Positions 1 through 12,956 of a DNA stretch of 64,000 nt are shown piece by piece. The notes below the pieces were generated by a model that was not told the origin of the DNA, did not search any database, and saw nothing but the letters and a program-made list of their open reading frames with translations. Each line of letters opens with the position of its first letter. Position 1 is the first letter of the stretch. This stretch comes from Eriocheir sinensis (Eukaryota; Arthropoda; Malacostraca; Decapoda; Varunidae), in the NCBI RefSeq assembly GCF_024679095.1, contig NC_066518.1, positions 538,678 to 602,677 of the forward strand. The letters run 5' to 3'. Both the position numbers and the translations under genes were made by a program.

Positions 1-595
1 TCCTCTCCCACATCATTGCCTCCTCTCCCACATCGTTGCTTCCTCTCCCACATCATTGCCTCCTCTCCCACATCGTTGCTTCCTCTCCCACATCATTGCC
101 TCCTCTCCCACATCGTTGCTTCCTCTCCCACATCATTGCCTCCTCTCCCACATCATTGCCTCGTCTCCCACATCATTGCCTCCTCTCCCACATCATTGCC
201 TCCTCTCCCACATCATTGCCTCCTCTCCCACATCATTGCCTCCTCTCCCACATCATTGCCTCCTCTCCCACATCATTGCCTCCTCTCCCACATCATTGCC
301 TCGTCTCCCACATCATTGGCTCGTCTCCCACATCACTGCCTCCTCTTCCACATCGTTGCTTCCTCTCCCACAGCATTGCCTCGTCTCCCACATCATTGGC
401 TCGTCTCCCACATCACTGCCTCCTCTTCCACATCGTTGCTTCCTCTCCCACATCATTGCCTCGTCTCCCACATCATTGGCTCGTCTCCCACATCATTGCC
501 TCCTCTTCCACATCGTTGCTTCCTCTCCCACATCATTGCCTCGTCTCCCACATCATTACCTCGTCTCTCACATCATTGCCTTCTCTCCCACTCAC
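1..595. repeat. 20-bp minisatellite with higher-order structure
   Basis: About 30 tandem copies of a 20-mer of the form TCCTCTCCCACATCATTGCC start at the window edge. Three zones are visible: an alternating 40-bp dimer (ATTGCC / GTTGCT endings) at 1-140, near-uniform monomers at 141-300, and an 80-bp four-monomer unit repeated from 301, 381 and 461 and decaying after 541. Because 20 is not a multiple of three, all three forward frames stay open and give proline/histidine/serine-rich translations. I do not regard these as genes. The array probably continues left of the window. Confidence 0.97.
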
Positions 596-865
596 TCTCC
601 AGAAATAAGGTAGTTGTCCCTCGCTTCACCCAAGTGGCCTATAAACATCTGCGGCATTATATCTTTATTGCTCCTCTGTCCGAACTCCTCCCTTGGCTCC
701 ACCGCCTCAGTGTTCCATCGTATTGGGCTCGTCTAGTTAGTCTTTTTTATTATTCCGGGGCGGAGGAGCTCGGCTGGAAGGGCAGGCAGGAAAAAAAACG
801 AGGATTTGAGATTATCCCGACCCATCCATCAAAGTGAAGTGTCATTTGGTGGCTCTCAGGTCCCT

Positions 866-907
<42 letters not shown>

Positions 908-1143
908 CATCACCACTAATACAGCTATTACAACCGCAATTATTTTGTGATTACAACAACAGTAACAACAATGCTATTAAGAATAAGAATATAAATAAGA
1001 ACAGTAACAATAATAATGATAATTAATATAAAGTGAATACTGATATTTACATTGTTATCGCTGTTGTTATTTTTGTCGTCGTTGCATTAATAACAAAAAT
1101 AGAGACAGTAGTAACAGCAGTAGTAGTGGAAATCAAGTCAAAA

Positions 1144-1203
<60 letters not shown>

Positions 1204-3060
1204 TTAGGTAGACGAAGACACTAAACGACTTGGTCTCTCAATTGGACAGGCGATCTACACATGGCAGCGTTTGTAATGCTTTTGTCCTATTTACTCTTAT
1301 CTGACATCTGCATCCAGAACTGAATCAATACTTCCCTTTGAAGCCTTGACTACCTGGCCACCGTTTGTTCTCTTCATCCATGCCCTTGTTAGGTTAGTGA
1401 GTTAGTTTCAAGCTATATCCTTCTGAACCTGGATATGTCATCATTACGGCTGTCCATGCTACTGCTATTTCCACTATCAAAACTACTACTACTAGTACTA
1501 TTACTACAAATAATAATTTTACTACTACTACTGCTACTTCTACTACCATCACTACTACTGCTACTACTACTACTACTACTTACACCTATACTAAGTTTAG
1601 AAGCTTCATCGGGCGTGGTGGGAATGAAGGGAAGGTAAAATGTTTTTCTTTACATTGCAAGGAAGGCATCTTGGGCTGGCAGGGCGTCGGCTTGAGGCGG
1701 AGGGAAATGGAAGTTTCTTTTATTAGGCCCGACTTTTTACCTCAGTCTGTAAAGTTGTTTCGCAGCAATCTTGTTGATGGAACTACCCAAATTCGGTGGG
1801 ACGCGGGGATGTGCTGGAAGTTTGCACCAAGTCGGGGGCAGACGGCCACTCCTGTCTGGGTTGTGAAAGTAAAGCAGACCCAAGAGCGCGAAGCATTAAC
1901 TTTAAAAGCCTAGAAAAGGAGACGGAGGACGAGGAGGAGGACGAGGAGGAGGACGAGTCTGACCTTTGCTTCGGTTAGGGCATCAGCCGGAAGGTCTCTT
2001 GGGTTTGCTCGCTTGGGAGTTCGTTATCGAGATTATACGAGCCTCACCTGCCTCCCCCACGCTTCAGTGTCCTCGCCATCACTCCGGGAAAATACTTCAG
2101 CCATCAACACCAACCCACATCGACCATCCACGGACCTTTCATCGCCTTACACCCCCTCACGGCACACCCACACCCACATTGATCCGCCATACTTCCCTCC
2201 TCACACCTCTTCCTCACACTAACCTTCACCCACACTCTATAATCCTCACTGGCAAATATTTTCCCATCCTTCGCACAACCACTCGCCCTCCATAAGCTCA
2301 TGCCACCTACCTACACGCCTTTTGCACCGACACAAGTCCTTGCCACAACCAGCCTCCCCAACAACCACCCCAAACTTCTTGCTACCTTCCACCCCCCCCT
2401 ACCCGCCTTCCTCACATCCACGCTCCCTTGCCATACGTCCCAGCTCCCTTAACACCCTTCCACCACTATGTATACCGCCTCGTCACACGCCCACTCCCAA
2501 CCTGTCCGTCATACACTCCTTGCTCTCCATCACGTATCCAGGCCCAGTCCTCCTCTTATGCTTTCACTCTCCAACAGGCAGAGGCTTCACATCCTTCACC
2601 AACACAATCACAAGCCTTCATTCCCGCTTCTCGTGCGCGTCACTCATCAGCCATTCACGCCATCACACGCTCGGTCGACGCTATCACACGCTCGCTCATG
2701 CGCCATCGTCCTGCCCTCCACCCCGAAGTGTTGGTTTAGAATCAACATATATTTGCGCAATGGCTTTCTCCCTGATAAATTAGAACCTAAAATCAACCTG
2801 TAAATTTCCTTAGAACACAAAAATAGGACTGGTTTGAGTTATAAATAAAATCACGCACGCTTCGTAAATCATTGTGATATCCAATACATATTTCTGCTTT
2901 GTTCCTCTGTTTGCTGATTCAACGATAACTTAAATCTACAGCCCATCACTGAATGTATCGCGATCAACCCGCTTCTCGTTCTAAAAGTAGGACACAGGAT
3001 GAACTTTTGTGACCGGCAAACCCGTCTGATGGGTAGAGGGAAGACTTGGCAGATACGTGA
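596..3060. other. Gene-free stretch with simple repeats
   Basis: No gene is supported here. It holds a (GT)n tract (about 867-904), AT-rich sequence, an (ATT)n tract (about 1145-1204), an imperfect CTA-rich tract (about 1470-1580), a GAGGAC purine tract near 1920-1955 and a C/A-rich pyrimidine-biased stretch (about 2040-2740). The open frames in it come from compositional bias. Confidence 0.6.
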
Positions 3061-3070
3061 AGAAAAGGGG

Positions 3071-3071
<1 letters not shown>

Positions 3072-3168
<97 letters not shown>
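3072..3168. repeat. (CA)n microsatellite
   Basis: An uninterrupted AC dinucleotide run of about 97 bp. Confidence 0.98.
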
Positions 3169-3169
<1 letters not shown>

Positions 3170-3559
3170 AAACACACGCAGTACTCTCGCCAACATCCCC
3201 TAACATTCCCCGTCGTTCAAGATAATTCAGTCAGCCCTAACCCGGCCCCCCTCCTCCTCATTTTTGTTTTGTATATGTTGATTCCTTGTATTATGTCGTA
3301 TTGTTGTTGTTTTTGTTGTTGCCTTCACCCTCACCTCGACAGTTTCCCTTGCACCTCACACTCCCTACACACACCGTCTACTTAATTCCCTACGCCAGAG
3401 CCTTCCCCCCTCCCCTTCCCCCTCCACCATCACCTCTTTCACAAACCTTTAATCTATTCCCACGCGCCGGTAGTATAATTATAACCGCATCCCACTGTCA
3501 GATATGGAGAACATTGCTTCTTTTTTTATCCTATCCTATTTATGCGCCTCCGTGGTGAT

Positions 3560-3760
3560 GTGGCAAGCACGCCGAGCTACGATAACTGGGTATCTGGAGA
3601 TATCTGGGGAAGGCAACTGTGCAGACCCGAATGTCACACTGGACCTGTGTCTAGGGGTAATGTGTTATTTCCCGTTACAGGCTCAAGGGCCAATGTGACG
3701 AAGATGAACACCGAGGCCAGATGCAGCTGTGGCGTATGTCCCAACTTTACCTTTATTCTG
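3560..3760 (+). mobile_element. tRNA-derived SINE fragment (family 1), 3' part
   Basis: This stretch shares blocks in the same order with the better-preserved SINE at 61248-61545: a run near 'ggtaatg', then 'cacaagctcaa' / 'caggctcaag', then 'gatgaacaccg' / 'gatgagcaccg', ending in 'aactttacctttat'. The tRNA-like head is not visible. A related piece in reverse orientation lies at 36395-36545. The match was made by eye. Confidence 0.6.
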
Positions 3761-4099
3761 TCCTTTCTGTGATGATGATGAAAATGATGACCATAATGGT
3801 GGGGATGATGATGGTAGTGTAGATTGTGATGATTGATTATTGTAGTGTTTGGGGAGAACTTGGAATTGAGAGAACAAAATGTAATTCATGGTGTCGATGC
3901 CCTGGGGGTTCACTTTACTACAGCAGCTCTATTTGGTAGACAGTATCACTTGCCATCAGTTGAGGCCACAATAGGGACTCATTAAGAGGAGGTAAATCAC
4001 CGCCGCTTCAAACACGCGGGAGCCTGACGAATTGGACGCGAGCACTCACGATTCCACGCGCCAAGCGAAGGGTTCCTCTGAGAAAATTAAGTTTTTCGA

Positions 4100-4645
4100 G
4101 GCTCACCATCGGGAATCTTACTCCCCTTTACCCGTTTCCTCCTCCTCCCCTCCGTCTTCTTCCTCTTCTTTCAAATCTTCCTCCCCCTTCCATCCCCTTC
4201 CCGACCTCCCTCCTCTCCTTTTCCTCCCTTACCAATTTTCTCCTTTTCCCTTCCTCTTCCCCAACCTCCTATCTCCTTCCTTTTCCTCCCACTCCTATCA
4301 TACATTTTTTTCTTTCTTCGCTCTAACTCAGCGGTCCTTGAACTTTTTACCACCACGCCACCGCTAGGAATGGGTCTCCTCGACGCCCCCTAGCATATTA
4401 GCCCACGCTCTTGTTAAGATAATAACAAATATTACAACAGAAATTCCAACTTTCCCCTCAAGGATGGCGCCCTCCCTGGAAACTACTAACGCCCCCCAGG
4501 GGAGCGCGAATTCTTGCTTAAGATCCACTGCTCTAACCTCAATCCCTAACCTTCTTCCTCCCTCCTCCCTTCACTACCTTCTTTCCTCTCCCTCTTCATC
4601 TCCTCTTTCCTCCTTCTGCCTTCCTTCACTTCTCTCTTCTCCCTG
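4100..4645. other. Polypyrimidine-rich tract
   Basis: Two stretches (about 4118-4330 and 4540-4645) are dominated by irregular C/T runs on the + strand. The minus strand reads as a lysine/glycine/arginine-rich open frame, which I take to be compositional. I see no gene in 3780-5590. Confidence 0.6.
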
Positions 4646-5591
4646 ATTCGTCGACAATAAATAAGCAAAACAAAAGCTTTAAATCTCATTAAAATATGTA
4701 GTGCAAGATATTCCCTCTCTCACTACTTCAGCGCTGCTCTGCGTACACAACAAGTCCTGCGGCGTTACTGTCACTGCTCTATGTCTACTCTATGGATGTG
4801 GCGATTTATTATGGCATCTCAAGTTAACCTGCTACACCCGATCACCTCCCAAGCCTTTCATAAGCCTACTGGTAAAACTCATACACTGGGTCAGACCATA
4901 TCTCAACCTCATCGGTACCCTCTGGAGGCTCTTATGGTCTGCCCTCAAACAACATGCGGTTTTTTCCATATCGATGTTTATCCTTTATTGGCCAGCATTC
5001 AATCAGTTTTTGTCTGAGTTTTCCTGAATTTAATTTTTTTTTCTGCCCATGCTACACCATTTCCCATGGCTCATCAAAATTTGGACGCTAGGTTTCTTTG
5101 GGAATAATCCCACAAACAAACAGACATAAAATTGATTTATGAACCTCACTGGAATATTGCATCTGCTGCTAAGGGTAGTTGCGGGGCACCTCGAAGTCAG
5201 TGTCCGTGAATCCGTGAGAAAATCACGCAAGCATCATTGAGAATTATCGTTATCGATAAAAATAATGTTGATCTGTAAATGTTTGCGTTTCAAGTCATTC
5301 TTAAGAGTTACATTACAATTTATATTTAGGTATTGTGAATCATCAATGCATCGGTCGGTAGGGTGATTAGAGTCAACAGAGGCTCAGGCGTGCCGGGCGA
5401 GACCAACACGGCGATTATTGGTAAATGTTTTCAAAGATGTCATGAAGGGAAACGACTGAAAGTTACTGCAAGCAGTAGGAAATTAATCCAATCAGTACCA
5501 AAGTGTGTGTTATTACTTTCTCAGGTTAAGAATAAAAGACCTTTGAAGTAATGAGTCTGCTTGAGATTTGGGTTCAGTTTCGACCTTAAAC

Positions 5592-6119
5592 TCAGAGGCA
5601 AGAGTTGCACGGTGCAGGACCGCTCTCCTTATCAGAGTTGTTGTCTGGTATAGTTTCCCAATAACGAGTGGGTAATGAACTCAGGATATTGGGAAAGACG
5701 AGAGTGAAGAACAAGAGCTTCATGGCACAGTACAGCCCCAGCGCGAAGAGCACATAGAAAACACCAAACCACATCATCATGTTCTTACTAAAAACCTTGT
5801 GATCGTTCCCAGATTTTTTGGTGTCTTTGAGGCGGCAGAGAAGGTGCCTGGTCTCGTGAACCCTGAGCAAGAGGACCCACCAGGGACGCCCAGCATGTAA
5901 TACGCAGTTCTTCACGGGGACCGGGAGAGTGTTCTGCAGGATGGGCCAGAGCCACCAGTAGTGGGGAAGTTGTTCTCGCATCCTCCAGCTGTTATGGATG
6001 CCCATGTTCCATGTCTTGGGGGTCTCCGGCCCTCTCCAGGCATTACATAGCGCCTCGTGCATATAGCTGCCGAGGAGGACTGTGACTCCTACCTGAACGA
6101 CAACTACTATCCACTTCAT
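5592..6119 (-). CDS. Unrecognised 175-aa single-exon ORF with two hydrophobic segments
   Basis: I do not recognise this protein. It is one of very few open frames in the first 12 kb not made of simple repeat. It starts with ATG at 6119 and has a hydrophobic N-terminus (about residues 4-18, rich in V and L) that could be a signal anchor. A Trp/Pro-rich middle follows (WWLWP near residue 55, PWWVLLL near residue 80). A second long hydrophobic segment (about residues 112-140, WFGVFYVLFALGLY) precedes a polar tail with Asn, Asp and Cys. That layout would fit a small two-pass membrane protein. No intron signals, neighbouring exons or family motifs were found. It could instead be a chance open frame or part of an unknown element. 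Confidence 0.35.
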   Translation of the reverse strand: MKWIVVVVQVGVTVLLGSYMHEALCNAWRGPETPKTWNMGIHNSWRMREQLPHYWWLWPILQNTLPVPVKNCVLHAGRPWWVLLLRVHETRHLLCRLKDTKKSGNDHKVFSKNMMMWFGVFYVLFALGLYCAMKLLFFTLVFPNILSSLPTRYWETIPDNNSDKESGPAPCNSCL

Positions 6120-6662
6120 AACATTTTATATGCGAAAGGAAATAAAAGATATTTGAAGGCAGTAAGGGTACACTGGTGGCTGTGGATTTTGGAAGCAGAC
6201 GATATCCGAGTTAGAGCGGCCCAAGCAGATATTAAAGGTGCTGTGGTGGTCTGCTACTGAGGGCTTTATTTATTGATCTATTGGTTGTGATTTAAAGGCA
6301 ACGCAGTGTCACTAGCAGTGTATATGTGTGTCTTTCATTCCCCATAGTCTGCTCACGCGCTGGACTCGCCATTGCAAGCTATAACAGTAACTTCCCAGAA
6401 TGAGCTTGGAGCTCAGGTGACGGATCTCTGGGTACGGGAGGCGGGACACAATACCCGACTGACGCCCCGTACCCATTCCGTGCTGGGTGAACAGTTGGCA
6501 CGGATCAACGGAGACTATCCACCTCCACTTGTGTGTGTGTGTGTGTGTGTGAGTGGTTGCGTGCGCGCGCAGATTGGACTGAATGAAAGGCAGTGTGGTT
6601 GTGACGAGCGCCGTGGATCAATGAACGTAACGGAACCGCCCGTCCTCCTCACTCACGAAACC

Positions 6663-6703
<41 letters not shown>

Positions 6704-8454
6704 TCTAGCTCTTACTCTCATTTTCTTCCCTCTTCTAAGCCTACCTCCACGACGTTTATCCCCGCCACCGTCGCCGCATCACGACAGCCTTGGTCACGAG
6801 AGACGTGCTCGTGCTCTGAACTCCTTGAACCACCGATCTTCATTGTGTCCACTCGCGTACGCTAAACTAATAATTAAAGACTCAAGTTTTGTCACACCTC
6901 ATAGCTATCTTAATGCTCACTGGTTGATGTCACGTGAGAAAAAAAATAGAAGACATTTTCTTCCACTTAAGTCTTTAGTTCGACGTTCGTTCTCCTCTTT
7001 ACCAAAATTTGGAATTCGTAATCGTCCTTTAGTATTGTGATTTGAAATACGTGGTAAAGTAAGATGGACGATGAGCAGCGTCTTGAGTCAGGGACAGCCT
7101 CGTCTGTCTTCGTTACAACGCCTCAAGCTCCTTAGTGACTGAAATGGAAGAGTTCAGTGTTTCAACGTTGTGATCATTTGATGCTCGTCTGAGAGTCGGA
7201 AACGAAATCAGTGTCAGTTTGGTACTTTTGTAACATTTGTATACTTATAATTTGGACTTGACCTTTGATTTTACTCTGGCTATCCGACCTTTAACCGAGG
7301 ATTTTAACTTTGACCATTCATCTGTGACCTTTCTCTCGCGTGCAGTTACTCTTTAACTCTGATTATTCACGCACATTGCTTAAACGTACACACTTCTTAC
7401 CTTGATACATGGTATATATTTGATTAAAACATGTAACTGACTCAAGACTCAATTCATCAAAGGTTGTTTAGGGCAAAGATAGGGGACTAGCTACTAGGAT
7501 TCACTACTAAAATTATGACCAACATGCTGCATAAAGCTGTCGGCTTACACAACGCCCTCCTTGAGTCAAGCATAATGTTGAAATAAAAATGGCTTCTTTG
7601 CCATGGAAGACGAGCACTCTGAGGCCCCAGTTAGGTACTCAGCCATGGGGCAAACGATTCAAGCATAAACTTTACAGGAAGGCAATATCCAGTTCAAGCA
7701 AGGAAACCACTCAGAAAATCTTGACCGAGGAGTTTCTGAAACGAGAGAAACCTTTCCTGCGTACCGAACGTGACTTGCATAAAAATTCGCGAAGTGCTGC
7801 ACGATGGTGACCACTGCAGTGACAGCGAGTGCCTGCCCGCGTCACGACCACCGTGAGTTACATCCAAATAACACGATATAGAAAGTAAAATGGGAAAACT
7901 GTGTGACTTAACAGAACGACATATTAGGTAATAGATGGAGATCTATGTGGCTGTTTCACACTTGGACTCAACGGATTTGTAAGCTACCAAAGCGAACACA
8001 GAATACTATGAAAATATTAAGTTTGATGAAACTACAGGAAATCTCTTTAGTATCCGTCGTGTCCAGTAGAAACCTGATCATTATGGAGTGTATAGTTTGA
8101 TTTCGGCGCTACAGTGACGCTGTGTTGAAGTGTGGAACTGACTTTGTCGGGCGAGGAGGCTTAGTGCCGAACAAAAGAATATAAGAGCGGCTACGCATTG
8201 TGTTTGGGAGGCAAGCCTGAGGGCAGCAAGCGAGACTACGGAGTAAGGTTTTTATTTTACAAAAATCTAGAAAAGAATATTGAATTCTATAGTATTAATG
8301 AACGCGCAGCATCGGTGATATTTAGAGTAGATAAAATAAACAACCAACCTGGAGACATTTAAAGCGTACGCTGTGACATCTAGCTGAGGCGATGAGACTG
8401 TTGAAAAATTTTGCGATCTGTTTGGTTGTTTGTTTGTTTCTTTGTGTATTTGTG

Positions 8455-8506
<52 letters not shown>

Positions 8507-8780
8507 CGAGTCCTTCCAAGCAAGAAGAAGCAGCAGCTAGGTGATATGACGCGCAAGGCCACACACCCCCAGCATAAACCCACCCACCCACACACCCACA
8601 CCCACCCACACACCCACACCCACACACCCACACACCCACACACACACTCCTGCACCCCGTAGCGTTGCTGATCTGTGCCCCGGCGTGAGTAATGGTGAAG
8701 CCGCATGTATCGGCGGCCGGAGGGGGTCGAGAAGACTAGATCAATAATGACAAGCAGGCACGGCACGGCAGGCAGAGGCT
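6120..8780. other. Gene-free stretch with (GT)n/(CA)n tracts
   Basis: No gene is supported. It contains (GT)n near 6527-6550, (CA)n near 6663-6702, (GT)n near 8459-8505, and an irregular CACACCC tract at about 8575-8650 that reads as glycine/valine-rich nonsense on the minus strand. A 73-codon ATG frame at 7589-7810 is not low complexity, but nothing else supports it. Confidence 0.6.
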
Positions 8781-8782
8781 GG

Positions 8783-8989
<207 letters not shown>

Positions 8990-9233
8990 TCGATGACCCG
9001 TACATAATAAAGAAAATTCCCATATTCGGATAATCCCGCCATCTCCCAGTTCATGTTACATTTATTTCTGGTGAGTTAAAGGGCACCGACTTCCTGTGTT
9101 ACCATCGAGGCTCAGATTGCAGCGGAGTGACGTCACGATGAAGCCATACGTGAGAGCGGAGGAGTGAAATGAAATGTGGGTAATCATATTTTGCACGTCA
9201 TTTACGGAAGGCGAAGTGGCGTCACTGTTAATA

Positions 9234-10504
9234 CAAGGTGACCCAAAATGAAAAACACATGAAAATTCGTGCCATTTTACAAATGAAAAGCTATGTGCTT
9301 TACTTTTGGCATTCATATTAATTAAGCTGAACTGATAACCAAATAGTCATGTACGATTGGGTTTTGTTGTTCAAATGGTTTGAATTTTATAACCTTTGCA
9401 AATTGTGAACCACGGGACCCCCTCGCCGTCGCTGTCACTCCCCGATGCGGTGCGTGAAATTGTCAATTACGGACCCATTCTTCTCTTGGAATGGCTCTGA
9501 TCTTTGACGTTATTCAGAGTGTTTTTCTGCAAGCATGTGCCTTCAGATAGAAATCTCCGGGACTCAGGTCGGATGATTGTGGGGCCACTCAGGATCACAC
9601 CTACTGATCAGTAATTCCTCGAATCGTTGCATCAGTCACACTAACGATTTCTTTGAAGTGAATGGGGTGGTAGTAATTTGTGTAGCTTTTGATTTTCATG
9701 AGTGATGTTCATAAGTCTTCCTACTTTCGTCCAAACTTCCTCATGACCAAAGATAACGTTGTGACCACCATGACACTTTACCTACGTCTTCGAATCAAAA
9801 AGTTTCCATGATGCCATGTTTTGAGATGGCCACATATGCTGTACATTTTGTTGAATTTAATAGGCGCTGGAGAATATTTTCTTGTAGTGCGGTGCCACAG
9901 AAACTAATGTTTTTGCTGCTGATCTGAGTAGTGTGTCTCGTCGGAAAACCAAAAATCGTCAAGGAAGTCTGGATTCACTTCAATTTTGTCACAAAACCAT
10001 TGGCGCAAGAAAAATCTTTTCGTCATTTCCCCCTGCGTCAGCTTCCGTAAAATTTGAGTTCTGTAAGGATGCAACGTAAGGTTATAGAACATAATTATCT
10101 GTCTCAAGGATTCCCGGGAAATGACCCGCTCCTGGCTGCGTCATCGAATTGATTTCTTAGGGATCCAACCAGCGGTCCCTGACAGATTACCATTCCTTAT
10201 CACCATCACACCCGGGCAATCACAGACAGGAAATAACGATAAAGTTCAGACCTATCCAGAGAGACAGGAGTCAATATCAGCGGAATTACCAATATAGTGC
10301 GCACATTCAGGAGTGCTAGCGAGGGCGAGGTGGTAATTTGAAACACAATTTGGAAAGAATAGAGCATTTGCACCGCAGAACCTAAACTTTCAGAACTGTT
10401 TAGTTACCAACCCGGCTCGATATGACTGCAAAAATATAACATATCTTTTATCAGATGTATAAATGACACACTTTCATGGGTTGCACTAATTTTGAGTCAC
10501 TCTG
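9234..10504 (-). mobile_element. Degenerate Tc1/mariner-type DNA transposon with both TIRs
   Basis: Both ends can be seen. The left end starts CAAGGTGACCCAAAATG after a TA at 9232-9233. The right end, read on the minus strand, starts CAGAGTGACTCAAAATT and is followed by TA at 10505-10506. These are imperfect terminal inverted repeats at TA targets, and the 1271-bp size is typical of mariner elements. The minus strand keeps transposase remains. RRSQERVISRESLRQI and LTLHPYRTQI lie upstream of about 10060, then DFLDDFWFSDETH (first catalytic Asp) near 9930-9960. Downstream of 9903 come broken pieces equivalent to the central region and to the 'PPxSPDLxPxDF' block (here APQSSDLSPGDFY, about 9560-9600). 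Stops and frameshifts make it a dead copy. Confidence 0.85.
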
Positions 10505-10829
10505 TATTAATTACTGAAAGCGGACACGATCTTATTATAAAGCTCAAAGGTAGGAAATTATTCGTTGATCTAAGTTAATTTCTATTAGAACAACTTTCGT
10601 CAAAACCTTCACACGGTGTTCATTCAGCTAATTTTGTAGTGACGGCGATTTCATTTAACATTTGAAGGGTCGCTCCCGGCACTGACCTGGCTGCCGCTTT
10701 TCTCTGTGTCGTAAATTGTCAAGGACGGTTATTAAACACCCGTAACCGACGCTTTGGCACTAATGGTCCGCGGCCCGGCAAGTGATGGGGGTAACCTGCA
10801 TGGTGGACACCGCTAAAGAGTGCGACCGG

Positions 10830-11425
10830 ACAGCAGGTTGTGGTGGTGGCGGCAATGATGGTGGTAGTTGTGGTAGTGGCTGCTATGATGGTGGTAGTTA
10901 AGGTGATGGTTGACTGTGGCAATGCAAACTGGGGTTCAGTATATGGTGATTGTAATGATAATGACTGTAGTGGTGATGGTTTAGTTGATGATTATATGAT
11001 GATGTAAAATACTGTGATGGCGGTGGTGACGTTGCTGTTTTTGTTATTTAAGTTATTGCTTTCACTGTTGTTGTTGTCTAGCTGTTGTCATTATCGGCGT
11101 TGCTGCATTGTTAGTGGTTGCTATTGAGTTTTCCGGTACTGGTGTTACAATGATTACTATAATGACTCTTCTCGCTGCCCTAGTGATGACCAAACTGATA
11201 GTGGCGATGGCAATGGTGGTGGTTATGTTAAGGGAATTGGCGGCGGAGGTGGTAGTAGTGGTGACGAGGGTGGCGACGGATGGCGGTGGTGGTGTTGGAA
11301 GGAGTGGACTCATGGTGGGGTAGTGGTTATGGGGGTGGTAATGGTGGCGGCGGCGGTGGTGGTGCTGATGATAATGGCGGTGATACTGGCGGTAATAATG
11401 GTGTGTGTGTGTGTGTGTGTGTGGA
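10830..11425. repeat. Imperfect GGT/GAT-rich simple-sequence region
   Basis: The + strand is strongly biased to G and T with many GGTGGT, GATGAT and GGCGGT triplets, and ends in a short (GT)n near 11401-11422. Open frames here translate to V/G or T/H/P-rich nonsense. Nothing gene-like is visible from 10505 to 12540 apart from this. Confidence 0.8.
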
Positions 11426-12539
11426 GGAAAGGTTAGGTGGCGGTAAGTTGTTAATATGGGCACAATAGTTACGTAGACTTTTACAGCAGGTACAGTGCTT
11501 GTCTACAGTCAGAGGTCAGTAGGCTCCGGTGGACTGGTTTGCGCCCCGCTGTCCTGAGTTCTCGGCGGTGTGAATCAAAGGACTCTGTGCTTCAAGCTGT
11601 GTTTGAGGATCCATTAGGTGGAGGGTTTGAGGACGGGGCTATCGTGTGCATTTACTGAGGGCAAGGGACTCTGAAGATTACCATTTAAGGGGGCTAGGGT
11701 ATTATTTAGGTGAGATAACATTATTTCTTCGGTTTATTTAGACAGTGACCGGAGCTGCACGAGGCGAGGTTTTTTCCCGTTTGTTTTACCGTCAAGAAAA
11801 CGTACAATATGCCAAAGGCCGTCCCGTATTTAAACATGGCTACTATATGTTTTAAATCACTTACTTTTATTTGGTTTGACGATCCTCTTTCCTCCTTTTA
11901 TTTCTGTCCAGCCAGTCGCTTTACCTGTAAGAACACAGAGAAAGCATTATTTTTCTTTACATGCATACGGTCGGTCGATTCTTTACACAAGCTCTATGCA
12001 AACTCCCCTTCATCCTTCTTCATCCGTTTCATCCTTCCATCAGTATACTCTTCTTTATTACCTACACCTCTCACCATCCCGACCCTGTTACCAAGTCCCT
12101 CTATTCTTTCGCCACTTCTCTTTTATCTTCAAACATCCTAAATTGTCTGGTGACTCTCCAAGATTTCCGTACATCACCGTTACTCTCTCTTGCCTCCCCA
12201 TTAATATTCTACAACCTGAAAAAAATACCCTATGAAATGAGTATATCTATTTATCTTTGTTTTGAAGTTTTGCAACAGGAAATGCTAATCAACATAGAGG
12301 AAGAATATGAAACAGAACTGGAAAACGGCGAAGGGAAGGAGAACGACCAAACGGCTGTGAAAATAGAACAGAATTTTTCCCCGGCCACTTCCAACAGCCA
12401 ATAATGAGGGCCTGTGTTCCCTCCTCGCGTGTAGTGACAGGCACGCTCCGGCAGTCGGGTCGGGGACTGGCCAGGAAAGGCGATGGGGACAAGAAGCAGA
12501 GTGAGAAAGGCAATGGTAAAGTTTGGGGGATACGCTATA

Positions 12540-12735
12540 GCTGCGCTGTGACATCCGGGTTACCACAGTTTACCTTCTCCAGGTTTCCAAAGGTACTTGA
12601 TTCTCAACAGGTCCGAAAGGGAGGATAAACAGCTGGGTGAGCTGCACGCTGACTGCCCGGGTCGGGATTCAAACTCCGGCCCATGGATTCGCATAGCTAG
12701 GCAAGCTAACCACTTCACTATGAAGGTGTTGATGA
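12540..12735 (-). mobile_element. tRNA-derived SINE (family 1)
   Basis: On the minus strand a tRNA-like head begins near 12725: 'gtggttagcttgcctagc' as an A-box region, then 'gtttgaatcccgac' as B box. The body follows with 'cacccagctgtttatcctcc' and 'aagtacctttggaaacctgg'. Head, body order and wording match the + strand copy at 61248-61545. It is a SINE, not a functional tRNA gene. Confidence 0.8.
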
Positions 12736-12933
12736 AGGTGGAAAATAACACATATGCAAACCGCTGACTAATCGAAATTGCATTAATATGCTTGACTTGC
12801 AAATTATTGCGAGATTAATTAAATAGATTAAGGTACTTGTCGTAATTAGTTTTGTCTATCTGTTGGTAACCTTTTAAATGTTACATGATTATAAAGTTAG
12901 GCAATATGATCATATATCTCTCTCTCTTTACAG

Positions 12934-12956
12934 GGACTCTCCATCGACGCAGTACC
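12934..12956 (+). other. stnA: 5' UTR part of the stoned A/B exon
   Basis: A pyrimidine-rich acceptor (ctctctctctttacag, ending at 12933) opens this exon 23 nt before the Stoned A start codon. The mRNA therefore has at least one upstream non-coding exon that I could not locate. An in-frame ATG at 12885 lies before the acceptor and is intronic. Confidence 0.75.

Noticed and set aside
1..595. CRISPR-like regular repeats
   Set aside because: Contiguous 20-mers without spacers, in a eukaryotic genome; this is a minisatellite.
1..837. Three overlapping forward frames of 185-273 codons rich in Pro, His and Ser
   Set aside because: They are translations of the 20-bp minisatellite, whose unit length keeps all frames open. 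There is no independent coding signal.
7589..7810. 73-codon ATG frame with a good start context
   Set aside because: No homology recognised, no splice context and no neighbouring exons. It is too short to separate from chance.
12885..12956. Upstream in-frame ATG at 12885 as the Stoned A start
   Set aside because: It lies before a strong splice acceptor (ends 12933). The start at 12957 gives the family-typical basic N-terminus.
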